From positions 1,153,310 through 1,195,426 of the forward strand of contig CP070838.1 in NCBI GenBank assembly GCA_020341835.1: a DNA stretch of 42,117 nt. The letters run 5' to 3'. Below are positions 27,673 to 36,096 of the stretch, one piece after another (positions within the stretch are counted from its first letter, which is position 1; every line of letters starts with the position of its first letter). The position numbers were made by a program, and so were the translations under genes. This stretch comes from Thiotrichales bacterium. GTDB lineage: Bacteria > Pseudomonadota > Gammaproteobacteria > SZUA-229. The notes under the pieces were generated by a model that saw only the letters and a list, made by a program, of their open reading frames with translations, was not told the DNA's origin and did no database searches.

Positions 27673-28524
27673 TCACCGGTTTTCGGCCAGTTCGATAAAC
27701 ATGCGGATATAGTCGCTGGTCTTGTCGATAAAATAGGCTTTCTGTTCGTCCGTCATCGTGTGCGAAATCTGCAGGGTCAAACCGACCAGGATGCCACGGT
27801 TGATACCGGATTTTGCTTTGAGGGCGTCATCTTCATCCTGTTCGAAACCGGCAAACAAGTCGCGCAGGCGTTTACGCTTGTGCTGCGGCGTGTCTTTGTC
27901 GTCCAGTATCTGCCGGATGCCCTGCTGCCATTCGAGCCGCCTTTCCAGCCGCAGTTCAGCCGTGTTGATCAACCTGGCAGCAGCCGACTCGATCATTTGT
28001 TGCTGTTCGTCGGTGAGCTCACCGATCCAGTTTGCGAATGTTTCGCTCAGGCGCTCGCTGTAATCGGCGATTCGATCCTGATCAACCAGATCGATGAATT
28101 CATCGTGAAATTCTTCATTGCTATCTTCGAGATAGATGTATAGCTCCTGCCGCTGCTCACTGTCCAGCAGGGGCAACAGGTAGGCCATCTCGTCGTTGAG
28201 CTTGATATAGAGCGACAGCCAGAAGGCTTCCATCCGGTTGATATATTGCTCCAGCTCTTTTTCGGTCAGCCCCGCACCCACGTCCTGCTGCATGTCGCTT
28301 AACCATTCGGCATACTGCTTCAGCTGTGTATTACGGTGCCAGTCGAGCAGCACGATCGTTCTTTCATCCAGCTGGTCTTCGAGGACTCCGTCGAGTGTGA
28401 CCACACCCTCGACATATTGCGGTATCAGGTCATCCAGCTTGTTGTATACAGTTTTGAAGGAACAGGCTGCAACCAAACCGACCAGCACTGCAGTAACAAC
28501 ATGCCGAAACCGGTGGCTGATCAC
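27673..28524 (-). CDS. DUF6279 family lipoprotein
   Basis: 283 residues. Lipoprotein signal with LVAAC (Cys21), then FKTVYNKLDDLIPQYVEG, the start of the DUF6279 family (VYN..D..P.YV). The rest is predicted almost entirely helical, rich in Glu, Gln and Leu. Function unknown. The ATG overlaps the stop of the amidohydrolase gene by four bases, so it is translationally coupled to it and is probably the last gene of the ABC cluster. Confidence 0.85.
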   Translation of the reverse strand: MISHRFRHVVTAVLVGLVAACSFKTVYNKLDDLIPQYVEGVVTLDGVLEDQLDERTIVLLDWHRNTQLKQYAEWLSDMQQDVGAGLTEKELEQYINRMEAFWLSLYIKLNDEMAYLLPLLDSEQRQELYIYLEDSNEEFHDEFIDLVDQDRIADYSERLSETFANWIGELTDEQQQMIESAAARLINTAELRLERRLEWQQGIRQILDDKDTPQHKRKRLRDLFAGFEQDEDDALKAKSGINRGILVGLTLQISHTMTDEQKAYFIDKTSDYIRMFIELAENR

Positions 28525-29327
28525 CGCGGAAACAGGCGGTCGAGGTTGTTGCGTGAAATATCGGCAGCAACATCTTCCGGCAACTGGGCCAGCCAGTGGC
28601 GTGTTTCGGCGGCGATCTCGGGCAGGTCGGCCCAGCGGCTGGGTTTATAGGTGTCCATGCCGGCGAGAAAACGCTTTCGGTAGTCCGTCAGCAGCTGTTT
28701 CCATTGCGCGGTCAGTTGCTGTTCGTCATCGAGCATACCTTCGCGCAGTGACAGTTCGATATATAACATCGGATAGTCGTCAAGCAATTGCTTCAGCGTT
28801 GCAACCGGCACGTTGAAACCACCGTGTGCCCAGAGCACAGGGATATCCGGCGCTTTCTGGAGAAAAATGCGCATCCCCTCAAGGTCGGTATGTGGGTGCA
28901 GCGCGAGTTTGCGTTCACGCGCGAGCTCGATCATTTCCTCGATCGGTATCGAGTCAGCGTCTTCACCGAAAACGTGGAATTCACCGAATCCCCGGTAAGG
29001 CGCACGCGCCATGTGTTCCAGCAGGTATTCCCTGAGTTCGGGGTCATTAAACCAGAGATAGCGATGGCGCCAGCTCTTGTAGGGCCGCAGCATCGGAATC
29101 ACCAGGTCGGGTGCTTCCCTGTAGAGCAATTCAGCGCCTTCGGTGGGTGTGCCTGAAACCAGTGCGCGCGTTATGTTCTCCGACTTGAGCAGGTCGATGG
29201 CTTCTGTCGGCGGCAAGGTCTCCCAGACATCTTCGTCATAATGGATGTGCCCGTCATGAATATCGCCCGCATTCGCGATGACCGGTAACGCAGTCAGTAA
29301 CCATGTTATCAATCGATGCTTTCTCAC
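28521..29327 (-). CDS. Secreted amidohydrolase-family (TIM-barrel) metal-dependent hydrolase
   Basis: 268 residues. Signal peptide about 1-20 (VIANAGD). The amidohydrolase-2 metal motif GHIHYD lies near 26-31, with LHPHTD near 143, AHGGFNV near 168 and MDTYK near 220 as further metal-site candidates. Probably periplasmic. Substrate unknown. It follows the ZnuA-like gene by 17 bases and overlaps the DUF6279 gene. A secreted hydrolase encoded between a binding protein and a lipoprotein is unusual. Confidence 0.82.
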   Translation of the reverse strand: MRKHRLITWLLTALPVIANAGDIHDGHIHYDEDVWETLPPTEAIDLLKSENITRALVSGTPTEGAELLYREAPDLVIPMLRPYKSWRHRYLWFNDPELREYLLEHMARAPYRGFGEFHVFGEDADSIPIEEMIELARERKLALHPHTDLEGMRIFLQKAPDIPVLWAHGGFNVPVATLKQLLDDYPMLYIELSLREGMLDDEQQLTAQWKQLLTDYRKRFLAGMDTYKPSRWADLPEIAAETRHWLAQLPEDVAADISRNNLDRLFPR

Positions 29328-29344
29328 TGGCTGCCTCGGGTAGC

Positions 29345-30244
29345 TTACGGTTGATAGGCTTGTTCCAGCTCCATGATATTGTTTTTCATCACGGAGATAA
29401 AATCACCATCGTCAGGGACATTCGCGCCGGGCTCGAAGACCAGACTGTTCAGTCCCATCGCCTGCAGTCGTTTCACCGATTCAGCATTGGGTTGCCCCTC
29501 CCAGATCATCCAGGCCACAGGGTTTGTTTCGAGCCGTTGCTGCAGCGCTCGCCATTGTCCCGGTTCCGGTATGACATCGGGTTCCCACATCAGGCTGTCG
29601 AGTTTGATCTGATAACGTCGGGCGAGGTATTGATAGACCGGATGTGATGCCATGAACGGTTTCTCGGGAGCAGTGCTGACGATCGCCCGCATTGATTGAT
29701 CGAGTGCCAGCAGTTCCTGCTCGAGGACCGCGAAATTCTGCCTGAAAAGCGGCTGATGCTCCGGCCGCTTCTTTTCCAGCGCTGCCCGGATCGTGGCAGC
29801 CTGTTTTACTGCCTGGGTAAAATCGAGCCAGGTTGTGAATGCGGTACCGGCATGGGAATGTTCACCGCCGGGTCCATGCTGATGAGTAAGCGTTGCCTCG
29901 ACGCTGATGTAGTCCTGCTGGAATGCAGCGGAGGTATTGACAAGCTTGCGCTGCGGCAGGCTGGCCTGCTTCAGCCATTTTGCATAGTCTGCTCCGTTCA
30001 GCAGGATCAGATCAGCTCGCTGAAATGCCGCGATCTCGTCGGCACCCGGCTGCCAGAATGCCGGATCGACATCAGGCGGCACCGGAAAATGAACATCGAT
30101 GTGTTCTGCGCCAATGCGTTGTGCGAAGTAAGCCAGCGGGTAGTTCACGGCAAAGACCTGCAGCCTGTCTTCCGCACTTGCCACGCTGACCAGAACCAGC
30201 AGCACCATGGCGGATAATCTTGATAGTGTTTTCATGACCTTCAT
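29345..30244 (-). CDS. ZnuA-like (cluster A-I) metal-type solute-binding protein, divergent
   Basis: 299 residues with a Sec signal (about 1-24, SVASAED). Overall fold blocks match ZnuA-type binding proteins: NYPLAYFAQRIG, ADLILLNGADYAKWL, a His-rich loop (HQHGPGGEHSHAG, 121-133), SHPVYQYLARRY with His201, and a C-terminal DFISVMKNN with Asp281. However DPAFW replaces the usual DPH-x-Y (Ala62) and TTWLDF replaces the HxWLDP site (Thr137), so two of three expected zinc-binding histidines are absent. It follows an FtsX-type permease by 15 bases. ATG at 30244 chosen; 30235 is an alternative. Substrate unknown. Confidence 0.85.
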   Translation of the reverse strand: MKVMKTLSRLSAMVLLVLVSVASAEDRLQVFAVNYPLAYFAQRIGAEHIDVHFPVPPDVDPAFWQPGADEIAAFQRADLILLNGADYAKWLKQASLPQRKLVNTSAAFQQDYISVEATLTHQHGPGGEHSHAGTAFTTWLDFTQAVKQAATIRAALEKKRPEHQPLFRQNFAVLEQELLALDQSMRAIVSTAPEKPFMASHPVYQYLARRYQIKLDSLMWEPDVIPEPGQWRALQQRLETNPVAWMIWEGQPNAESVKRLQAMGLNSLVFEPGANVPDDGDFISVMKNNIMELEQAYQP

Positions 30245-30259
30245 ATCAACCCACAATCT

Positions 30260-31438
30260 TTAACTGAAAATCAACATTGTTACCAGCATCTCGGCGTTGG
30301 TATCGATCACATACAACAGGCCTGCGCTGATCACGGCGCTGGCGAACGCAATAATGATAATCTCCGAGGCAATCAGGTTCACCGCCGTCATCCGGCTGCA
30401 GCCCAGCCTGAAAATCGTATTCAGTTCACTCTGACGGAGTCGTATCGACAAGGCGAACACCAGTATGATTGCCAGCACGGTCGCCAGCGTGACGATGGCA
30501 ATCACTGAATCAATCACGCTCTTGATGCGAAAGATGTTCTGCATCAACCCATCGATAACTTCAGTCGGACGCACAAGGTGGTATTGTGGATGCTCGAGGT
30601 ACCGGCCGCGCAGCAGGGTGCCCGACTTGGCGTCGTTGGGAACCGCGAGCAGTGCAGTCAGCGGATATCCCGACAGGTCTCCGTGAAAGTGAAAACTGCC
30701 GATATTCTCATCGGTAATTTCGGTGAATTGAAATAACTTGGCATTGGCGGTGATCGTATCCCGGGTACGCTCGAGTATGACGCTGCGATCCGATGGGTTT
30801 TTCAGGTCCTCGTGACCATGCCCCAGCCCTTCGATCACCCAGGCGGTCTTCAGGTCGACAAACACGGCGCGGTCATCTGCTGTGTGATTGCGTTGCAGGA
30901 TACCGCTGATCGTCATTTTCAGTGGATAGACACCGGCCAGATCGAACAGGGTTTCCGGTGAAGAAACAATAGTATCACCCGGTTCAAGCCCGTAGGCATC
31001 GGCTATATCAGCTCCGAGTACACATTCGCCTAGCACGGTGAACAGCCGCCCCTGGTCGATCTGTATATTATGAAAATCAAAGTAATCGATGGTCGTAGCG
31101 ACTATCGGATGGTTACGGGCCTGAAAACGTATATATAAAGGTATTGCATAGGCCAGCCCGCTATCCGAGACTTCATCGGCAGCCTGCATCGTAAAAATCC
31201 CGGGCGTTTCGTCGTCAAAATAAAGGCTGTTCATGACAAGGTCCAGAGCGGAGCCTCGGGCACCGAGCAGCAACGGCGTCGAGTCGGCACGCGACTGTAA
31301 CAACTGCTGGCTCTCGGCCAGCAACAACTGTAATGCCAGGGGCAGGAATGCTATCAGGGTTATGCAGGCAACCAGCGTCGCCGTACGCAGCTTGTTGAAG
31401 GCGAGATAACGCAACGCGATATAAAAGCTGCTGATCAA
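30260..31438 (-). CDS. MacB/FtsX-type ABC permease
   Basis: 392 residues. One N-terminal membrane segment (about 17-37), a large periplasmic domain of about 270 residues, then an FtsX-like membrane block near 305-390. This is the four-helix type VII layout of MacB/LolC, used for mechanotransmission or export rather than metal uptake. The start is TTG, overlapping the ATPase stop (TTGA); no nearby in-frame ATG exists, and a GAGGG lies a few bases upstream. Its partner proteins are the ATPase before it and the ZnuA-like protein after it. Confidence 0.86.
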   Translation of the reverse strand: MISSFYIALRYLAFNKLRTATLVACITLIAFLPLALQLLLAESQQLLQSRADSTPLLLGARGSALDLVMNSLYFDDETPGIFTMQAADEVSDSGLAYAIPLYIRFQARNHPIVATTIDYFDFHNIQIDQGRLFTVLGECVLGADIADAYGLEPGDTIVSSPETLFDLAGVYPLKMTISGILQRNHTADDRAVFVDLKTAWVIEGLGHGHEDLKNPSDRSVILERTRDTITANAKLFQFTEITDENIGSFHFHGDLSGYPLTALLAVPNDAKSGTLLRGRYLEHPQYHLVRPTEVIDGLMQNIFRIKSVIDSVIAIVTLATVLAIILVFALSIRLRQSELNTIFRLGCSRMTAVNLIASEIIIIAFASAVISAGLLYVIDTNAEMLVTMLIFS

Positions 31439-32103
31439 CTCGCGCCCTCGTTTCGGTAATCGAGAAAATCGATCACTCGGTCAAAACGTGATAACAAATC
31501 ATGGTCGTGGGTTACCGCGAGCAAGGTCGCCTCGCTCGAGTCGACGCTGTCGAAGAGTAAATCGAGGATCTTGCCCTTGTTGCGCGGATCCAGATTACCC
31601 GTCGCTTCATCGGCAAGAATCAAGCCGGGTTGCGGCAACAGAGCACGACAGATCGCAGCACGCTGTTGTTCCCCCTGTGAAAGTTCACCAGCGTGATGTT
31701 TCAATCTGTCGCCGATACCGAGCCCGTCTGCCAGGTCGATCGCGCGTTGCTGCACCTCGCGAGTCAGATTCAGTGCGCGCGTGATGCGATACGGGTGCAG
31801 GATATTGTCGAGTACATTCAGGTAATCAAGTAAACCGAAATCCTGAAACACAAAACCGATATTGCTGATTCTGAAATCCCGGCGTTTCGCATCACTGCTC
31901 GAACTGACTTCCATATCAGCAACGCTGACTTTGCCCCGTTGCGGCGTGATGATGCCTGCAACCAGGTTCAGCAAGGTTGTTTTGCCCGAACCGCTGGGTC
32001 CAATCACGGCAACTTTTTCCCCCTGTGCCACGGACATCTGTGGGATCGACAGACTGAACTCACCCTGGGGGTAGCTGAACTCGACGGCCTCAATCCGGAT
32101 CAT
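31435..32103 (-). CDS. LolD/MacB-type ABC ATPase
   Basis: 222 residues. Walker A GPSGSGKTT near 35-43, Q-loop FVFQDFGLLDY, signature LSQGEQQRAAI (Gln where Gly is usual), Walker B LILADEATGNLD, switch His in VTHDHD. Belongs to the lipoprotein-release and macrolide-export ATPase group, not to the ZnuC group expected beside a ZnuA-like protein. Overlaps the permease gene by four bases. 51 bases downstream of the large membrane protein gene. Confidence 0.92.
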   Translation of the reverse strand: MIRIEAVEFSYPQGEFSLSIPQMSVAQGEKVAVIGPSGSGKTTLLNLVAGIITPQRGKVSVADMEVSSSSDAKRRDFRISNIGFVFQDFGLLDYLNVLDNILHPYRITRALNLTREVQQRAIDLADGLGIGDRLKHHAGELSQGEQQRAAICRALLPQPGLILADEATGNLDPRNKGKILDLLFDSVDSSEATLLAVTHDHDLLSRFDRVIDFLDYRNEGAS

Positions 32104-32154
32104 GATCGCATAGCGGTTGAATGTGTCTGTACATCAGATGGGTATTCTGCAAGG

Positions 32155-33996
32155 TCATGATGGCCCGTTTCCTTTCGTTTCAGCTCCGGAAAATGGATCG
32201 AGACGTTTTTCTTCGAGTAGCTCCACGCCGGTTATTTTCCAGTGGTCATCGATCACCTCGACCGTTACCAGCGCATCGTAATAATTTTTGCGCGTGTGTA
32301 TATGGCCCCAGTGTCCGACCGTACCCTGTGCGGTCCATTTCGCCTGCAATTCGAATCCCTTGTTCTGCGATTGCGTCGGTTCGGCCTGTGCCTGAATGAT
32401 CTCGATGTCCTGTACACGTGCCTGCGCACCACCAGCCTTTTTCACGGCGAATGACTTGCGGTTCTGTAGATAGATTTCCTCCAGCAAATCACCCTGCACA
32501 CTCAGGGCCAGCTTGTCATACACGTCTGACTCGCTTCTAAAATCAAACGAGCGGTATACATTCTTGAGCAAACTGTGCATGACCCGTTCCGATTCGTCGG
32601 GTGAAAGCCCGCTAACCAGCGCGACCGGCCGGTTGAATTTTACGTTCAGGTAAGGGAACGCGATCACCGCAACTGCCAGGCCGGTTATTGCTGTAAACAG
32701 CGGTATTCGGTAACTCCGTTGCTGACGGCGGCGCTGCCACAGCCACCACAGGGACATCACGGTTAACAACACGCCTGCGACGCTGAGCAGCGGTATCGGT
32801 AGATGATTGACGGTTTCCTTAACCGACACCTGCGCAACCGTTGGTGGCGTATAGGTTTTCAGATAATTCGTCCAGGTATGGATGTTGTCATCGGGCGTCA
32901 GGTAGGTCGGTAATGGCCCGGCCGGATCGGTGGCAGTCGCCGGTACGCGCTGCACCTGTTCGGTGAACAGTTCCCAGTCAACCGTCACCTGCTGCGGGAT
33001 ACCTTCGGTCAGGTATGCGAGAATTACACCGACAATCGCGGTAGATATTTCCAGTCTTTGTGGCTGCTCGAGTATCTGTATGCCGGCGATACCGACAGTG
33101 ACATAATTGCTGCGGTCCAGGATCGGTTTGAGCGCTTTGCCATCGACCACGACCGGATTCTTTGCCAGCAAAAACTCACCGATACGCTGCTTTAAAACGT
33201 CGAGCTCATCAGCTTCGATATATTCATCGCCGCGTAAACCCAGATCCATCCATTCTTCCAGGTCTTTGACGCGAATCAGGATTTCATGGCGGACTTCGTG
33301 CGGTTCGATATATAAAAAAGACATCATCGCCGATTTGTGATGACGTTTCAGATTGGGATTATCGAACTTTGAATACCAGGGGTCGCCCCAGTCGAGGTTC
33401 AGTTTTGCCGGTGCGCCCAGATAACGGAAATCGATCACAGGTACTGCCTTGTGGTAGGCAATAAAACCCAGCGTCACCTCGGCTCTGCCTTCCTCATCCT
33501 GTGGAGGCACCATGGTAACGTGCCGGGGTTTGCCATCGAAGGGATAGATCAACTCGGCATAAAGTACACGTTTGTCATCCGGTGGTTCAGGCACGCGCTG
33601 GCGCGTATAGGGATTGATCATGCCCGCGAACGGTGAGCGACGGTCGACACGCATCCTTGGTTCCACCAGCACCAGTTCTGCAGGCAGGGCATTGCCATCT
33701 TCATCCTTGAAGACCAGCGTTTTGGTCGCAAAGTCTTTGACCCGCTGAGCGAGTGGTTCGCGCTCGATGTCCTTGTCTTCTATCCAGTCGTCCGGGATCA
33801 GTTGCTCGAAGGTCTGGAGATCACCAACGTAGACCTCCAGCTTGACCTTGACGTGGTCATCGAGGACGTAGATTTCGGCGATATTGGGCGATGTTTCTGC
33901 ACCGGTCAGGTTGATCCAGTCAGACTGTGCTGTGAAGGAAAAAACGGTAACAAAGACAAGTAGTGCCAGGGTGGGGAGATGTTTGACTGGATTCAT
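32155..33996 (-). CDS. Large exported membrane protein, unrecognised
   Basis: 613 residues. Signal peptide about 1-24 (TAQSDW), an extracytoplasmic region of about 375 residues, two membrane helices (about 400-420 and 431-450) joined by a basic loop (QRRRQQRSYR), and a C-terminal domain of about 160 residues. The C-terminal domain (about 540-600, including GHWGHIHTRKNYYDALVTV and DDHWKITG) has the look of an NTF2-like fold. The N-terminal part has a beta-rich pattern recalling the exported domain of the HupE-like protein at 2703-3842, but that is only an impression. First gene of the ABC cluster; start at 33996 chosen for the signal peptide. Function unknown. Confidence 0.8.
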   Translation of the reverse strand: MNPVKHLPTLALLVFVTVFSFTAQSDWINLTGAETSPNIAEIYVLDDHVKVKLEVYVGDLQTFEQLIPDDWIEDKDIEREPLAQRVKDFATKTLVFKDEDGNALPAELVLVEPRMRVDRRSPFAGMINPYTRQRVPEPPDDKRVLYAELIYPFDGKPRHVTMVPPQDEEGRAEVTLGFIAYHKAVPVIDFRYLGAPAKLNLDWGDPWYSKFDNPNLKRHHKSAMMSFLYIEPHEVRHEILIRVKDLEEWMDLGLRGDEYIEADELDVLKQRIGEFLLAKNPVVVDGKALKPILDRSNYVTVGIAGIQILEQPQRLEISTAIVGVILAYLTEGIPQQVTVDWELFTEQVQRVPATATDPAGPLPTYLTPDDNIHTWTNYLKTYTPPTVAQVSVKETVNHLPIPLLSVAGVLLTVMSLWWLWQRRRQQRSYRIPLFTAITGLAVAVIAFPYLNVKFNRPVALVSGLSPDESERVMHSLLKNVYRSFDFRSESDVYDKLALSVQGDLLEEIYLQNRKSFAVKKAGGAQARVQDIEIIQAQAEPTQSQNKGFELQAKWTAQGTVGHWGHIHTRKNYYDALVTVEVIDDHWKITGVELLEEKRLDPFSGAETKGNGPS

Positions 33997-34112
33997 TAAC
34001 GGGAACGACCACAAGCTTGTTAGTGTGGCAATTATAGCCTGTTGCCAGACGGTAGAATAGTTCGCCGCATCCTGTGCAGACAAGAATTCACATCCGCAGG
34101 AGCGATTTTGTT

Positions 34113-34324
34113 TAGCCGCGAAAAACGCCAAAGACGCGAATGTAGATAGACATCTCGGCGTTAGGTACTCTGCGTAAAAGAAACTGCGTTATGCAAATAT
34201 TGCGACATTCGCGGCTAACGCCGCGCCTACGGTTCCAATTCAGTCATCGACCTGAGCTGATGATGGTTCGGAAATAACAAAACCGGGTGTAATCGTTTTG
34301 CGTACTTTGCGTTATTCGCGGCAA
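34113..34324. repeat. CGC-rich inverted repeat with internal REP-like hairpin
   Basis: Fills most of the 345-base gap 33997-34341. Outer arms 34113-34140 (TAGCCGCGAAAAACGCC start) and 34298-34324 (ending TTATTCGCGGCAA) pair imperfectly. Inside is GCGGC-TAAC-GCCGC at 34211-34224 within ATTCGCGGCTAACGCCGCGC, the same type as the outer arms of the element at 2434-2662. No coding signal. Confidence 0.78.
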
Positions 34325-34341
34325 TTGCGATTCAGGCAATC

Positions 34342-34719
34342 CTACTGATCCGTCTTTTGAAAAACCTTGTCCCATTGCTCACGGGACATAGTGTTTTTTA
34401 GCTCGAAGCGCAGCGCCAGCATTGCCTGTTGATATTGAATGCGTTGATCGTAAGACGCATCCAGGTTGCGCTGCAATTCGGCGGTCGTGGTTTCATAGCG
34501 GTGAATCAGCTTGAGCAGGTCTTCTTCTCCATCACCGTCAGCATCGGCGTGGTCTTTCGTTGTATCTTCCATTCTGTCAACGATATCCAGCGCAGCCTTG
34601 CGGGTATCTTCATTCTGGATCTGTGACTTGATGTTGTCTTCCATTTGATCGATACCGTCCAGCATCAGGCCGGCTTCGGAACCGAGAAACAAGAGTGCGA
34701 GCAAAGTAGCAATTAACAT
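34342..34719 (-). CDS. Small exported protein with DxDxDGxxD calcium-type loop
   Basis: 125 residues, not recognised. A short N-terminal hydrophobic segment (about 1-18) suggests export or anchoring. The middle carries DADGDGEED (near 60-68), fitting the DxDxDGxxD calcium-loop pattern. The rest is charged and helical, ending in SREQWDKVFQ. It follows the next lipoprotein gene by 14 bases, with AAGGA 6 bases before the ATG, so the two form an operon. The two proteins look distantly related (similar length of helical domain and an E-W-D near the end). Confidence 0.75.
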   Translation of the reverse strand: MLIATLLALLFLGSEAGLMLDGIDQMEDNIKSQIQNEDTRKAALDIVDRMEDTTKDHADADGDGEEDLLKLIHRYETTTAELQRNLDASYDQRIQYQQAMLALRFELKNTMSREQWDKVFQKTDQ

Positions 34720-34733
34720 GTTATATCCTTTTA

Positions 34734-35180
34734 TTACATATACTTAAGATCTACTTTTAAAGCTTTTTCTCGTGCTTTTTCAAGTGCATCCCACTCATTG
34801 GCGGTCAACAGCTTCTGCATTTTGGCGTGAATTTCGAGCACCCGCTTCTGCCGCGCCCTGGCCTGGTTATTCATGGTCATGAAGAAACCCTGGAACGCTG
34901 ATTCCCTGGCGTCATAGTTTGCATTCAGAGAACGGAAGGTTTCAAAATCCTTTTTATGTTGCTTTTCTGCATCTGCAAACAGTTCTCTCAATCGGTCTGC
35001 CAGTTTAGCCACCTTCTCTGCCCGCTCAGGATCGGTCACCGTGTTGAGGATTTCCTGGCGGAACTGTTCAGTCATCTGGTCCGGTGTATCCACTGTCCTG
35101 TCTTTACCTGCGCAGGCAGATAGTCCCAGTGCCAGCAACAAAACCATTGCAACTTGACGAGTAGTATTTAAAGCAGTCAT
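34734..35180 (-). CDS. Small helical lipoprotein
   Basis: 148 residues, not recognised. Lipoprotein signal with LSAC (Cys23), then a charged, helical domain ending near TANEWDALEKA. The start at 35180 (giving a compact signal peptide) is preferred to 35207; neither has a clear ribosome site. First of two genes with the exported protein at 34342. The 288-base region upstream (35208-35495) shows only short dyads such as GCTAA-TCA-TTAGC near 35262 and no gene. Confidence 0.78.
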   Translation of the reverse strand: MTALNTTRQVAMVLLLALGLSACAGKDRTVDTPDQMTEQFRQEILNTVTDPERAEKVAKLADRLRELFADAEKQHKKDFETFRSLNANYDARESAFQGFFMTMNNQARARQKRVLEIHAKMQKLLTANEWDALEKAREKALKVDLKYM

Positions 35181-35495
35181 TAAATTGAACCAGATTTGAT
35201 CGTTCATCTAGATAAAAACGCCGTATGTAAAATGCGCAGACAGGATCTTTTTCGGTTATCAGCTAATCATTAGCCAAAACGTGTTTATTCTGCTTCCAGA
35301 GGCCATATATTATCAGCTTGCTGATGATGAGCCAATTTCATGGGTTTCCAGCACGCGGGTAATCACCAGCGCGATGCTAATTCAGCTTGTTTTCGTTTTT
35401 GAACCTTTCAACCCCGTCACTCTTCGCATCAATTGCTGGCGGCAGTGAGGAGGCTGCGGCTCGAGAAATGACAATGTTTGCAAAAAACTTCTGGT

Positions 35496-35942
35496 TTATT
35501 GAGTAATATCCAGCGGTTTGACCGGCGCTTCTATCCAGCCATCGTCATTTTTCCAGTCATAGTCCGGGTTATCCACGTACAGCTCAACTTCATTACCGTC
35601 CGGGTCTCTTAAATAGATGCTCTGGCTTATCGTGTGGTCGGATAGACCATCAACCGGATAATCGAGTTCGTTGAGCCGACCGTACGCCGCTCTTAATGCT
35701 TCAAGTGAATCGCCGACCTTCCAGCCCACGTGGTACAGACCGATGCGTCTGCCGTGCATCGGTCCCTGGGCCTCGCCAACCTGGATCAGCAGCAACTCGT
35801 GGTGCGTGCTGCCGCCGCTCAACACAGCAGCGCGGTTATTGAAAATTCGGCCTTTGAGATCCAGCCCGACGATTTCAGTGTAAAACTTAACCGAGCGATC
35901 AAGATCGCGAACGTAGAACACCACATGACCCAGATTCGTCAT
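35496..35942 (-). CDS. VOC-family (glyoxalase/dioxygenase-fold) protein
   Basis: 148 residues, two beta-alpha-beta-beta-beta modules. LGHVVFYVRDLDRSVKFYT opens the first; HHELLLIQ, LYHVGWKV and NEVELYVDN provide the His and Glu residues expected at the metal site. The family includes extradiol dioxygenases, glyoxalases and resistance proteins; the reaction here is unknown. ATG at 35942 has GAGGGG six bases upstream and is preferred to GTG at 35945. Divergent from phrB across about 150 bases. Confidence 0.9.
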   Translation of the reverse strand: MTNLGHVVFYVRDLDRSVKFYTEIVGLDLKGRIFNNRAAVLSGGSTHHELLLIQVGEAQGPMHGRRIGLYHVGWKVGDSLEALRAAYGRLNELDYPVDGLSDHTISQSIYLRDPDGNEVELYVDNPDYDWKNDDGWIEAPVKPLDITQ

Positions 35943-36096
35943 CACAGCCCCTCAAGCAGTCGTTCGGTGTTAATAACCATCGAAATCTTAACAGTTATAT
36001 CCCGGTCATTTGTTTAAAATTAGCTGTTGTGCTTGTTTTCAATATTTACCCTTACAGTGGATGACGTCGTGCTCAGGGAAATCGTCGGTGTAAGCA

